From Acinetobacter terrae (GTDB lineage Bacteria > Pseudomonadota > Gammaproteobacteria > Pseudomonadales > Moraxellaceae): a stretch of DNA of 64,000 bases. Below, one piece after another: positions 36,434 through 43,571 of this stretch. The stretch lies in assembly GCF_013004375.1 (NCBI RefSeq), contig NZ_JABERI010000016.1, forward strand, positions 1-64,000, read 5' to 3'. A program made the translations under genes and the position numbers. Every line of letters starts with the position of its first letter. The stretch's first letter is position 1. The notes under the pieces are model-generated. The model was given only the letters and a program-made list of their open reading frames with translations, ran no database searches and had not been told where the DNA came from.

Positions 36434-37501
36434 GTGCGCCAAGCAACAGTTTATATTGACAGAGAAGCCCTGCAATATAATTTAAACCGTGTTAAACAAC
36501 TTGCACCAACTGCTCAAATTGTAAGTATGGTTAAAGCCAACGCTTACGGACATGGAGTCAAAGACTGTTTAACAGCCTTAAGTGGAACGGATGCCTTTGG
36601 TGTCGCCTGCCTTGAAGAAGCACTTGAAATTCGTGAACTCGGCTATCAACAACCGATTACTCTCATCGAAGGTATTTTTTCTGAAGATGAAATGCAGGTT
36701 GTGGTTGAAAATAACATTGAATGCGTTGTACATCACCAACAACAACTCGATTGGTTGCGAACATACAAAAATGCCTATATTGGCAAAAACTTAAAAGTTT
36801 GGGTCAAACTCAATAGCGGTATGAACCGTCTGGGTTTTAAAGTACCAGAAATTATTGCGGTGATTAACTCACTTAAAGCAGAAGGTTTTACTTGTGTTTT
36901 AGCCATGCACTTTGCCAATGCTGATGCAGAAAATCATCCTTTAAATGAACAACAAAAAAATCAATTCCTTCAAGTCAAACAAGCTTGTGCACCAGTGATG
37001 GCTTCTTGCTGTAATTCGGCAGCCATTTATAAATGGCCTGAATTGAATTTTGATTTTGTTCGTCCAGGAATCATGCTTTATGGTGCATCACCATTTGCGG
37101 ATAAATCAGTGCACGATTTAGACCTTAAACCAGTGATGACTTTTACTGCTGAAATTATTGCTTTAAACCATATTCAAGCCGGTGAATCTGTGGGTTATGG
37201 CTCAACTTTTAGCGCTGAAAAAGAAATGGATTTAGCCATTGTTTCGATTGGTTATGGTGATGGTTACCCACGTGCTTTCCCCAAACAAAACTATGTTGCA
37301 ATTAATGGTCAACAAACACGGGTAATTGGTCGTGTTGCTATGGACATGATTGCCATTGATGTCACAGGCTTAGATGCAAAAATTGGTACAGAAGTTGAAC
37401 TTTGGGGCAAAAACCGCTTAGTCGATGATGTTGCAGAAGCCAATGGTACAATTGGTTATGAACTCTTGTGCCGCCTAAGTGCTCGCCCAAGAAGAAAGTA
37501 G
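36434..37501 (+). CDS. alr: Alanine racemase
   Basis: A 355-residue PLP enzyme that makes D-alanine for peptidoglycan. The PLP lysine is in IVSMVKANAYGHGV (about residue 39), the phosphate-binding and substrate region in NSGMNRLGF, and the catalytic tyrosine in SVGYGSTF. It starts at a GTG (36434) with AAGGAG about 9 bases upstream. Its place after dnaB favours the biosynthetic alr over the catabolic dadX, which usually sits beside dadA. Confidence 0.95.
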   Translation: MRQATVYIDREALQYNLNRVKQLAPTAQIVSMVKANAYGHGVKDCLTALSGTDAFGVACLEEALEIRELGYQQPITLIEGIFSEDEMQVVVENNIECVVHHQQQLDWLRTYKNAYIGKNLKVWVKLNSGMNRLGFKVPEIIAVINSLKAEGFTCVLAMHFANADAENHPLNEQQKNQFLQVKQACAPVMASCCNSAAIYKWPELNFDFVRPGIMLYGASPFADKSVHDLDLKPVMTFTAEIIALNHIQAGESVGYGSTFSAEKEMDLAIVSIGYGDGYPRAFPKQNYVAINGQQTRVIGRVAMDMIAIDVTGLDAKIGTEVELWGKNRLVDDVAEANGTIGYELLCRLSARPRRK

Positions 37502-37515
37502 ATATTTAAATTTTA

Positions 37516-37547
37516 AAAAAACCCAAGTTTAATTTGGGTTTTTTTTA
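37516..37547 (+). terminator. Terminator of alr
   Basis: AAAAACCCAA (37517-37526) / TTGGGTTTTT (37534-37543), then further T. It can serve the convergent BLUF gene as well. Confidence 0.9.
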
Positions 37548-37556
37548 ACTCAATCA

Positions 37557-37979
37557 TTAAGCCACACTAGGCTGCACATCATATAAAAAGTTCAAGAAAG
37601 CATCTAGGCTTTCTTCATTTAACTGATTTGGGGCAAAACTGTTATAGCCCAAAGATTTAAAATAGTTTTGTATCTTACTATTTCGCCCCACGTATTTCAT
37701 TGACCAATTATAAAAGTTAGTTTCCTTCAAGGCACATGTTTTAAGCAAAACGATTTCGTGATGTCTAGGATCTTCTCTCAGTTTATTTAAAAGCGTCAGG
37801 ATATGTTTTTCCTCGCCTTCCAGACATTGAAAAAAATAACCATCGGCATAATACAAAACTCCATGAATTTGATGCTTTGTATTAAAATCTCTCGCCTCAG
37901 TTAAAATATCCCGAAGATCTTTTAAAATGGTTTCATCATTTGAGGTTTTTTTACTGGCATAACACAGCTGAAATATCAT
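37557..37979 (-). CDS. BLUF-domain blue-light sensor, BlsA-like
   Basis: A 140-residue stand-alone BLUF protein binding FAD. The photo-active residues stand at the positions known from Acinetobacter BlsA: Tyr7 (QLCYAS), Gln51 (FFQCLEGE) and Trp92 (NWSMKYVG). The middle (DLRDILTEARDFN...GVLYYADGYFFQ) is strongly BlsA-like. After residue 100 there is a short variable C-terminal region with no output domain, so signalling must be by partner binding; BlsA is known to bind regulators such as Fur and AcoN-type proteins. It is shorter than the A. baumannii protein. AAGG precedes the ATG by about 11 bases. Confidence 0.93.
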   Translation of the reverse strand: MIFQLCYASKKTSNDETILKDLRDILTEARDFNTKHQIHGVLYYADGYFFQCLEGEEKHILTLLNKLREDPRHHEIVLLKTCALKETNFYNWSMKYVGRNSKIQNYFKSLGYNSFAPNQLNEESLDAFLNFLYDVQPSVA

Positions 37980-38104
37980 GACCCAATGCCTTCTTATTGT
38001 TTTTAAATAAAAAATAAATATTAATAAAAGATAAAAATATCCAATGGAATTTATCCATTGGATAAAATATAGCAGATGTATTTTTAGCTGTGAATAACAG
38101 GCGA

Positions 38105-38845
38105 TTAATCTAGATAATCATCTGTTGGAATAGGCAATTTTTGTAAGCCACGGCGTAAAGTATCTGACCATTGTTTACTCAATTGTCTAAAATAAGGATC
38201 TTCTTCATAGATCCGCTTGCCATTCGGAATATGTAACGAATTTTTTTCATAAACGATCGTATCTAATGGCATTCCAACTGAAACATTGGAACGCAAAGTA
38301 GAATCAAACGAGATCAAACAACAACGTACCGCCTCATCTAAAGGCATTTCATAAATTAATGCCCGATCGAGTATCGGTTTGCCGTATTTGCTTTCCCCAA
38401 TTTGAAAATAAGGCGTATCTTCCGTTGCACAAATAAAATTACCTTGCGGATAAATATTATAAAGTTCCATTTCTGAACCTTTAATTTGCCCACCCAGTAA
38501 AAGACTACAATAATAATTATTTTGTTCGTGATTGTGAGTATCTTGGGTAACATCAGCAATGACTTTTCTTAATGTCTGCCCCACCAACTCTGCCATTTCG
38601 AACATGGTATTGACACTATACAAGTTGGGTTCTTGGCCAAGTTCCAAGTGATTGTTCAAATGACCAATGACTGCTTGTGTTGTGGCTAAATTTCCAGATG
38701 TTTGTATCGTGATAAATCGTTCACCCTCCACACCAAAGGTATAGAGTTTACGAAATACCGAAATATGGTCCACACCCGCATTAGTGCGCGTATCACTAAC
38801 AAAGACCAAACCATCTTTTAAACGTAGCGCGCAACAATAAGTCAT
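38105..38845 (-). CDS. Anbu-type proteasome-like peptidase
   Basis: A 246-residue N-terminal-nucleophile hydrolase of the Anbu (ancestral beta subunit) family, related to HslV and proteasome beta subunits. After removal of Met the new N-terminus is Thr1 (TYCCALRL); Asp17 lies in VSDTRTNAG and a Lys near 32 in FRKL, the catalytic triad positions. Anbu forms open helical assemblies with weak peptidase activity and has no dedicated ATPase. It is last in a four-gene operon with transglutaminase, alpha-E and ATP-grasp proteins, an arrangement known for Anbu. AAGGAG precedes the ATG. Confidence 0.92.
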   Translation of the reverse strand: MTYCCALRLKDGLVFVSDTRTNAGVDHISVFRKLYTFGVEGERFITIQTSGNLATTQAVIGHLNNHLELGQEPNLYSVNTMFEMAELVGQTLRKVIADVTQDTHNHEQNNYYCSLLLGGQIKGSEMELYNIYPQGNFICATEDTPYFQIGESKYGKPILDRALIYEMPLDEAVRCCLISFDSTLRSNVSVGMPLDTIVYEKNSLHIPNGKRIYEEDPYFRQLSKQWSDTLRRGLQKLPIPTDDYLD

Positions 38846-38871
38846 GAGAACTCCTTATGACTTTTAAATTT

Positions 38872-39651
38872 TCAGCAAGCGAGTACTTGAACAATAGAAT
38901 TCATAGACTCAATACCACCACGCTCTCTTATGCCTCTTACTGGTGCAACATCCCAATAATCTCGACCGATTGCCACATATATATGCGAATTAGGCACAAA
39001 CAACTGATTGCTGGTATCAAAACAATACCACGAATTTTCAAAAAATACTTCTGCCCAAGCATGACTTGCAAGGTGAGATGTATTGGGTACAAATAAATAA
39101 CCTGATACATAGCGTGCAGGTAAACCTAAGTGCTTACACATCGCAATAAACACATGGCTATGATCTTGACACACACCCTGTCGACATTGGAAGGCATCAA
39201 TAGCAGAGGTTTGTACAGAGGTTCGATCAGGCACATAAGGAATATAATTGAGTATTGCTTCAGACAAAACCATTAGGTTGGCTCGATTCAACTGAGGAAC
39301 ATAACATTCTGCAAAACTTTTCATTTCTGCATTACACATTGTGCTTGGCGTAGGCTGTAGAAACAATTTGGGATTGACGGCAATATCAATTCCAAATTGG
39401 CTATTCGGATTCATTTCCACAATGCCTTGCGCCATAATGGTCATTTGTTGATAAGGCTGGCGCTGCGAACTGGTGATCCAGACATTATTAAAAGCATCAG
39501 ATTGAACTTGTTTCTCACCAGGTACACTCACATTCCAAGAATGTACTTGCTGATGTACATTCGAGGTTGGAGTCATCTTGATATATTGAATGCTGTTACG
39601 CGCTTGATCAGTATATCGGTAATGGGTTTGGTGATTAATCATCAGCTTCAT
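38872..39651 (-). CDS. Transglutaminase-like cysteine peptidase family protein
   Basis: A 259-residue cytoplasmic transglutaminase-like enzyme. An N-terminal beta-domain with HYRYTDQARNSIQYIKMTP is followed by the catalytic core. The Cys is in CRQGVCQDHSHVF (about residue 157), the His in SHAWAEVFF (about residue 193), the Asp in CFDTSNQLF. Members of this class next to Anbu and ATP-grasp genes are predicted to cleave or form peptide/isopeptide bonds. It overlaps the alpha-E gene by 4 bases (ATGA), so translation is coupled. Anbu follows after 26 bases. Confidence 0.92.
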   Translation of the reverse strand: MKLMINHQTHYRYTDQARNSIQYIKMTPTSNVHQQVHSWNVSVPGEKQVQSDAFNNVWITSSQRQPYQQMTIMAQGIVEMNPNSQFGIDIAVNPKLFLQPTPSTMCNAEMKSFAECYVPQLNRANLMVLSEAILNYIPYVPDRTSVQTSAIDAFQCRQGVCQDHSHVFIAMCKHLGLPARYVSGYLFVPNTSHLASHAWAEVFFENSWYCFDTSNQLFVPNSHIYVAIGRDYWDVAPVRGIRERGGIESMNSIVQVLAC

Positions 39652-40250
39652 ACATCCACCTCAAATAGATTTTGAATATGGTCACTAAACTGATAAAAAT
39701 TCATGCTGTCTGGTTTTAACTTAAGTTGCTGCCATGCACTATCCAGTCGATCCCAACCCATCTGGTTCAATAAATCGACTGTTTTATCAATATTTTCCAG
39801 TGTCATGGTTCGATCTTGTTTTAGACGAAGCTGTCGATCTAGCTGTTCTATATTTTGTCCCAAAGTAAAAAATAGAAAGATAAATTCAGATTCGGCTTCC
39901 AATATCTCCTGACACTCTCCGGCAACATCACAAATATAAGAGACATTTTCAGTGGCATTTTTGATCAGCTGATTGAGTTCCGCATAAGCTTTTGCGGAAA
40001 ATACCCCACGTAAATCCTGTACATTATCTTTGGCATGTTGAAATTGCTGGCCAAAAGATGAAGGTTGTTCTGTATCAAGCAATAATGTATTTAACGAGCT
40101 TGCATCAAAAGCCGGCAAGCAAAATGCATGCGCATATTCCAATGCGTCCTGGTTATTATGAAATGGAAATTGACTACACAAATACTGAATACGCGTTAAG
40201 TACCGACCTAACCAAAAAATATGTTGAGCATTACTATTTAATAAAATCAT
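39648..40250 (-). CDS. Alpha-E domain protein (short form)
   Basis: A 200-residue all-helical alpha-E (DUF403) protein. The N-terminus ILLNSNAQHIFWLGRYLTRIQ matches the family's first helix with its WLGRYxxR. Typical alpha-E proteins are around 300 residues, so this is a compact version. Its biochemical role is unknown; it always travels with circularly permuted ATP-grasp and transglutaminase genes and is predicted to act with them in making or modifying a peptide. The ATP-grasp gene is 24 bases upstream. Confidence 0.87.
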   Translation of the reverse strand: MILLNSNAQHIFWLGRYLTRIQYLCSQFPFHNNQDALEYAHAFCLPAFDASSLNTLLLDTEQPSSFGQQFQHAKDNVQDLRGVFSAKAYAELNQLIKNATENVSYICDVAGECQEILEAESEFIFLFFTLGQNIEQLDRQLRLKQDRTMTLENIDKTVDLLNQMGWDRLDSAWQQLKLKPDSMNFYQFSDHIQNLFEVDV

Positions 40251-40274
40251 GATTTCTTTCCCATGGTTAGATGT

Positions 40275-41828
40275 TTAAGAATGAAGATTATCGACAACCC
40301 ATGTGTCTTTAACTCCACCACCTTGTGAAGAATTCACTACTAAAGATCCCGCCTGCATTGCCACTCGTGTTAAACCACCGGGAACGATTTCTGTCCGGTA
40401 GGGTGAACTTAAGACAAAGGGACGTAAATCGATATGACGCTCTGCAACTCCAAAATCGTTTAAGGTTGGACAAACTGATAAATCCAAAGTCGGCTGCGCA
40501 ATATACAGATTCGGTGTCGCAATAATTTTGTCTCTAAATGATTCAATTTGACTTTTCGAGGCTTGTGGACCAATCAACATGCCATAACCACCCGAACCTT
40601 GGGCTTCTTTCACCACCAATTGCTCTAAGTTGGATAGGACATAATCCAGATCTTGAGCTTCGCGGCATTGGTAAGTCGGTACATTTTTTAAGATGGCTTG
40701 CTCACCCAAATAGAAATGAATCATTTTATCAACATAAGGATAGATCGATTTATCATCCGCCACACCAGTACCGGGTGCATTTGCAATCACAACATTGTGA
40801 CGTAGATAGGCTGACATTAATCCAGCCACCCCTAAAGTACTATCAGGCATAAAACATAATGGATCGAGATATGCATCGTCCACTCGACGATAAATTACAT
40901 CAACCTGCTGTCTTCCACAGATGGTTTTGACATAAACCTTATCGTTTTCTACAAAAAGATCACGTGATGTCACTAAAGGCACATCCATTTCCCTTGCCAG
41001 GAAAGAATGCTCATAATAGGCGCTGTTATAACGTCCAGGCGTTAACACAACAATAAAAGGCTTATCGACATAGGCATTTTCAGCCAAAACTTCTTTAAGT
41101 AATTGCGGATATTGTTCAATGCCCAGAATATTGTTTTGCTGACATAAATCCGGCATTAATTTTTGACTGATTTTGCGGCTTTCCAGCATATAAGACACAC
41201 CAGATGGCGTTCTTAAATTATCTTCCAGTACATAAAATTCGCCATGTCGGTCGCGAATAATATCAATCCCGCTAATCTGACTATAAATTTTACCCTTTAA
41301 ATCGTGTGCATACATATGCGGTTGATAAGCTTCATGCGTCAGCACTTGCAGTTCAGGCACAATATTGGCTTTTAAAATATCTTGTTGATGGTAAATATCA
41401 TGCAAAAATAAATTCAGCGCACGTACCCGTTGCGAACAACCGAGTGCGACTTTATTCCATTGCTTTTTCTCAATCACCCGCGGAATTAAATCATAAGGAA
41501 TGGTTCGTTCAATCCCTTCCGATTCCCCATAGACAGTAAAAGTAATGCCTTCATACAAAAAGTGATCTTTCGCTGCTTGGTTTAACAACTTTAATTCATC
41601 AATAGTATGCTGTGATAACCAATGTTCTATTTTGCTACAGGTCTCCCCTGACATGGTTTGATCATCCACCATTTCATTAAAAAAATGTGATTTGAGCTGC
41701 TGAAATAAACCGCTTATTTTCGAATGATTCTTATATCCTCCTGTTGATGGATTAACATTAGTTCCCGCCGGATGAGAAAACCCTTCAGCCGTAGACGTTA
41801 AATCTGTTCGATCCTTTTCTTTAAGCAT
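40275..41828 (-). CDS. Circularly permuted ATP-grasp ligase (type 2)
   Basis: A 517-residue predicted amidoligase of the circularly permuted ATP-grasp family (DUF404/DUF407). Recognisable parts are the VLTHEAYQPHMYAHDLKGKIY region, the ISGIDIIRDRHGEFYVLEDNLRTPSGVSYMLE block (about residues 187-218) with the acidic and Asn metal/ATP ligands, VIYRRVDDAYLDP, and VVKEAQGSGGYGMLIGPQA (the glycine-rich loop, about residue 410). ATP-grasp enzymes join carboxylates to amines through acyl phosphates, so it likely makes a peptide or tag handled by the downstream genes. First gene of the operon; AGAGGG precedes the ATG. Divergent from a WYL regulator. Confidence 0.92.
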   Translation of the reverse strand: MLKEKDRTDLTSTAEGFSHPAGTNVNPSTGGYKNHSKISGLFQQLKSHFFNEMVDDQTMSGETCSKIEHWLSQHTIDELKLLNQAAKDHFLYEGITFTVYGESEGIERTIPYDLIPRVIEKKQWNKVALGCSQRVRALNLFLHDIYHQQDILKANIVPELQVLTHEAYQPHMYAHDLKGKIYSQISGIDIIRDRHGEFYVLEDNLRTPSGVSYMLESRKISQKLMPDLCQQNNILGIEQYPQLLKEVLAENAYVDKPFIVVLTPGRYNSAYYEHSFLAREMDVPLVTSRDLFVENDKVYVKTICGRQQVDVIYRRVDDAYLDPLCFMPDSTLGVAGLMSAYLRHNVVIANAPGTGVADDKSIYPYVDKMIHFYLGEQAILKNVPTYQCREAQDLDYVLSNLEQLVVKEAQGSGGYGMLIGPQASKSQIESFRDKIIATPNLYIAQPTLDLSVCPTLNDFGVAERHIDLRPFVLSSPYRTEIVPGGLTRVAMQAGSLVVNSSQGGGVKDTWVVDNLHS

Positions 41829-41836
41829 ACAACCCT

Positions 41837-41878
41837 CTTAATTGTTATATATTTTGAATGCAATTAAGCAACAAATAT
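41837..41878. promoter_or_regulatory. Inverted repeat in the promoter region of the ATP-grasp/Anbu operon
   Basis: Perfect 8-bp half-sites CTTAATTG (41837-41844) and CAATTAAG (41871-41878), 34 bases centre to centre, flank TATATT-like sequence just ahead of the ATP-grasp gene. Spacing of about three helical turns suits a dimeric regulator. The divergent WYL protein is the obvious candidate; binding is inferred. Confidence 0.5.
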
Positions 41879-42072
41879 GCCAATAAAAATCCTTTTATCG
41901 CTTTTGTCTATTTATTCATCAAGATATGTGTTATTCAATGGCCGTTTCGATCAAACATGTTTCGAAATATAGACGAGCTCAATTGGAAGACTGTCGAAAA
42001 ATATTCAGGTTTTTTATTGTGTTCAGCATTCAATGGAGATATAAACAAGCTACTCGTTTTTTAATTTAAGCT

Positions 42073-43071
42073 ATGTCCTCACAAGAAAAAGAAACCTCGA
42101 ACAGCCTGTACCGACAATGGCAAATTTTATCTCGTCTTTCTACCGGGAAGTGGATGGGTACCCGAGAGTTACAAGAAATTTTGCAACGTGAAGGTATTGA
42201 TATCAGCTTACGCACCATTCAACGTGACTTAAATCAGATCTCGCTACGCTTTCCCATAGAAAGCAGTAAAACTGTGCCTCAGGGCTGGCGTTGGCGCTCG
42301 GATGCACCTATTCAAAGCCTGCCGCATATGACCAGTTCTCAAGCGGTGACCTTTATGATGGTCGAAGAACATTTAAAGCACTTGCTGCCGCCTAGCTTGA
42401 TTGAAGAAATGAACCCGTGGTTTGATTTGGCGCGTCGTAGCCTATCGACCCAAAACAATGTCCGACAATGGATTAACCGGGTTCGTATTGTTCCTGCCAC
42501 TCAACCTCTGATTCCGCCTGTAGTCGATAAACTGGCGCAACAAGCCATTTATGAAGGCTTACTGCAAGATAAACAACTGGAATGTGTCTATCAGGGGCGC
42601 AGTCATTTAAGTGAAGAAAAAACCTATATTTTGAACCCCTTAGCTTTGGTACAAAAAGGTGCAATCATTTATTTAATCTGTACCCGTCATGATAAAACCG
42701 ACATTCAGACCTTTGCCCTGCACCGTTTTAGATCAGCAATAGTGCTAAATTCGCGTGCCATGCATCCAGTTAACTTTGATATCGATGCTTATATCGATTC
42801 TGGGGCATTAGGCTTTAGAGTTGACTATACCAAACCGACCGAAAATGTGGCATTAAAACTAATTATGTCTGAAGAAGATGCCCATTATTTTGATGAAAGC
42901 CAACTCAGTAAAGACCAGACCATCCAAAAACTGGACAATGGTTTAGCCCAAGTCACAGCAACCGTGCCTTTTACCTCACAATTGACTTGGTGGTTAAGAA
43001 GTTTTGGCAATAAAATTCAGCAGATTGAGCCGATTGAAGTTTCGAATGCTGTACGGCAAATTACGGATTAA
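42073..43071 (+). CDS. WYL-domain transcriptional regulator
   Basis: A 332-residue regulator with an N-terminal winged helix (LSTGKWMGTRELQEILQREGIDISLRTIQRDLNQI, about residues 19-53, typical of HTH_11/DeoR-like domains) and a C-terminal WYL domain (about residues 155-240; QDKQLECVYQ, YILNPLALVQKGAIIYLI, FALHRFRSA). WYL domains sense ligands, often nucleotides or nucleic acid, and occur in regulators of stress and defence loci. It is divergent from the ATP-grasp/alpha-E/transglutaminase/Anbu operon, which it probably controls. No strong ribosome binding site precedes the ATG. Confidence 0.9.
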   Translation: MSSQEKETSNSLYRQWQILSRLSTGKWMGTRELQEILQREGIDISLRTIQRDLNQISLRFPIESSKTVPQGWRWRSDAPIQSLPHMTSSQAVTFMMVEEHLKHLLPPSLIEEMNPWFDLARRSLSTQNNVRQWINRVRIVPATQPLIPPVVDKLAQQAIYEGLLQDKQLECVYQGRSHLSEEKTYILNPLALVQKGAIIYLICTRHDKTDIQTFALHRFRSAIVLNSRAMHPVNFDIDAYIDSGALGFRVDYTKPTENVALKLIMSEEDAHYFDESQLSKDQTIQKLDNGLAQVTATVPFTSQLTWWLRSFGNKIQQIEPIEVSNAVRQITD

Positions 43072-43087
43072 ATAAAATACTAAAATA

Positions 43088-43111
43088 AAAAAAGTCCCAA
43101 TGATTGGGACT
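43088..43111 (-). terminator. Terminator oriented on the minus strand
   Basis: AGTCCCAA (43093-43100) TGA TTGGGACT (43104-43111). The A-run at 43088-43093 gives a T-run only on the minus strand; no T-run follows on the plus strand. It therefore points to a minus-strand transcript in the spacer, not to the WYL gene. Confidence 0.7.
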
Positions 43112-43122
43112 GGAGAATATTT

Positions 43123-43251
43123 CTATTTGGATCTATTTTTTATTGTCGTACTGTGGGCTTCAAGAACATCAAGCTTTATTGTTTCACCCTGATACAAAGC
43201 TTGATGGCGGCTGATTTTATCAATGGAGAAATAAACATTGCGCTTTAGCAC
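43123..43251 (-). CDS. Short ORF, 42 residues, possibly 3' part of a frameshifted gene
   Basis: GTG-started ORF with GGAG 8 bases upstream and TAG at 43123-43125, encoding a soluble-looking peptide with RNVYFSIDKISRHQALYQ and GETIKLDVLEAHSTT. A minus-strand terminator follows 12 bases after the stop. Its start overlaps by 7 bases the end of the frame at 43245-43292, so it is either translationally coupled or the downstream half of one gene split by a single-base shift. The composition looks protein-like, but no family is recognised. Confidence 0.4.
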   Translation of the reverse strand: MLKRNVYFSIDKISRHQALYQGETIKLDVLEAHSTTIKNRSK

Positions 43252-43292
43252 GCCAAATCTCCAGTGTTATATCGAATTGATTTCATCGTCAT
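43245..43292 (-). CDS. Very short ORF upstream, possibly 5' part of the same gene
   Basis: ATG with GAGG 8 bases ahead, encoding MTMKSIRYNTGDLAC. The frame is open further upstream without an ATG (…RWIVGYIGFTLATEVIH), giving a hydrophobic, membrane-like segment. If one base were restored near 43249, the two frames would join into a protein of about 75 residues with one membrane helix. Listed as a candidate only. Confidence 0.3.
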   Translation of the reverse strand: MTMKSIRYNTGDLAC

Positions 43293-43571
43293 ATGAATTA
43301 CCTCTGTTGCTAACGTAAAACCAATGTAGCCCACAATCCAACGAATGAGAAATCATAAGATCAGAAGCTTTAAGCTGAATTTTTATTAAGCATTTATTGT
43401 GAATCTCTATTTCCCCTTTTTCATATACTGTACATTTTTAATCCTTACTTTAATTTAAGTGAAACTTGTACAGCCCATGCTTATCTTTAAGGCCACCGAT
43501 CCATGACTTATACATATGGATTTTACAAATCAGAACTTGTGCAGTGTATATAAAATAGGCAGATTCATGTT

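Larger units (their letters stand above)
43112..43571. other. Spacer holding a short minus-strand gene candidate
   Basis: About 460 bases between the WYL gene and the glutamate-synthase-like gene. Its left half (43123-43356) has coding-like frames on the minus strand, listed separately. Its right half (43400-43571) is AT-rich and should contain the promoter of the glutamate-synthase-like gene; TATAAAAT at 43549-43556 is a possible -10 element. Confidence 0.4.

Noticed and set aside
41858..42064. 68-codon plus-strand frame in the ATP-grasp/WYL spacer
   Set aside because: It spans the divergent promoter region and the inverted repeat, lacks a ribosome binding site and shows no recognisable protein character.
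43537..43554. TTGTGC/TATAAA as a promoter for the glutamate-synthase-like gene
   Set aside because: The two elements are only 6 bases apart, far short of the 16-18 needed for a sigma70 promoter.
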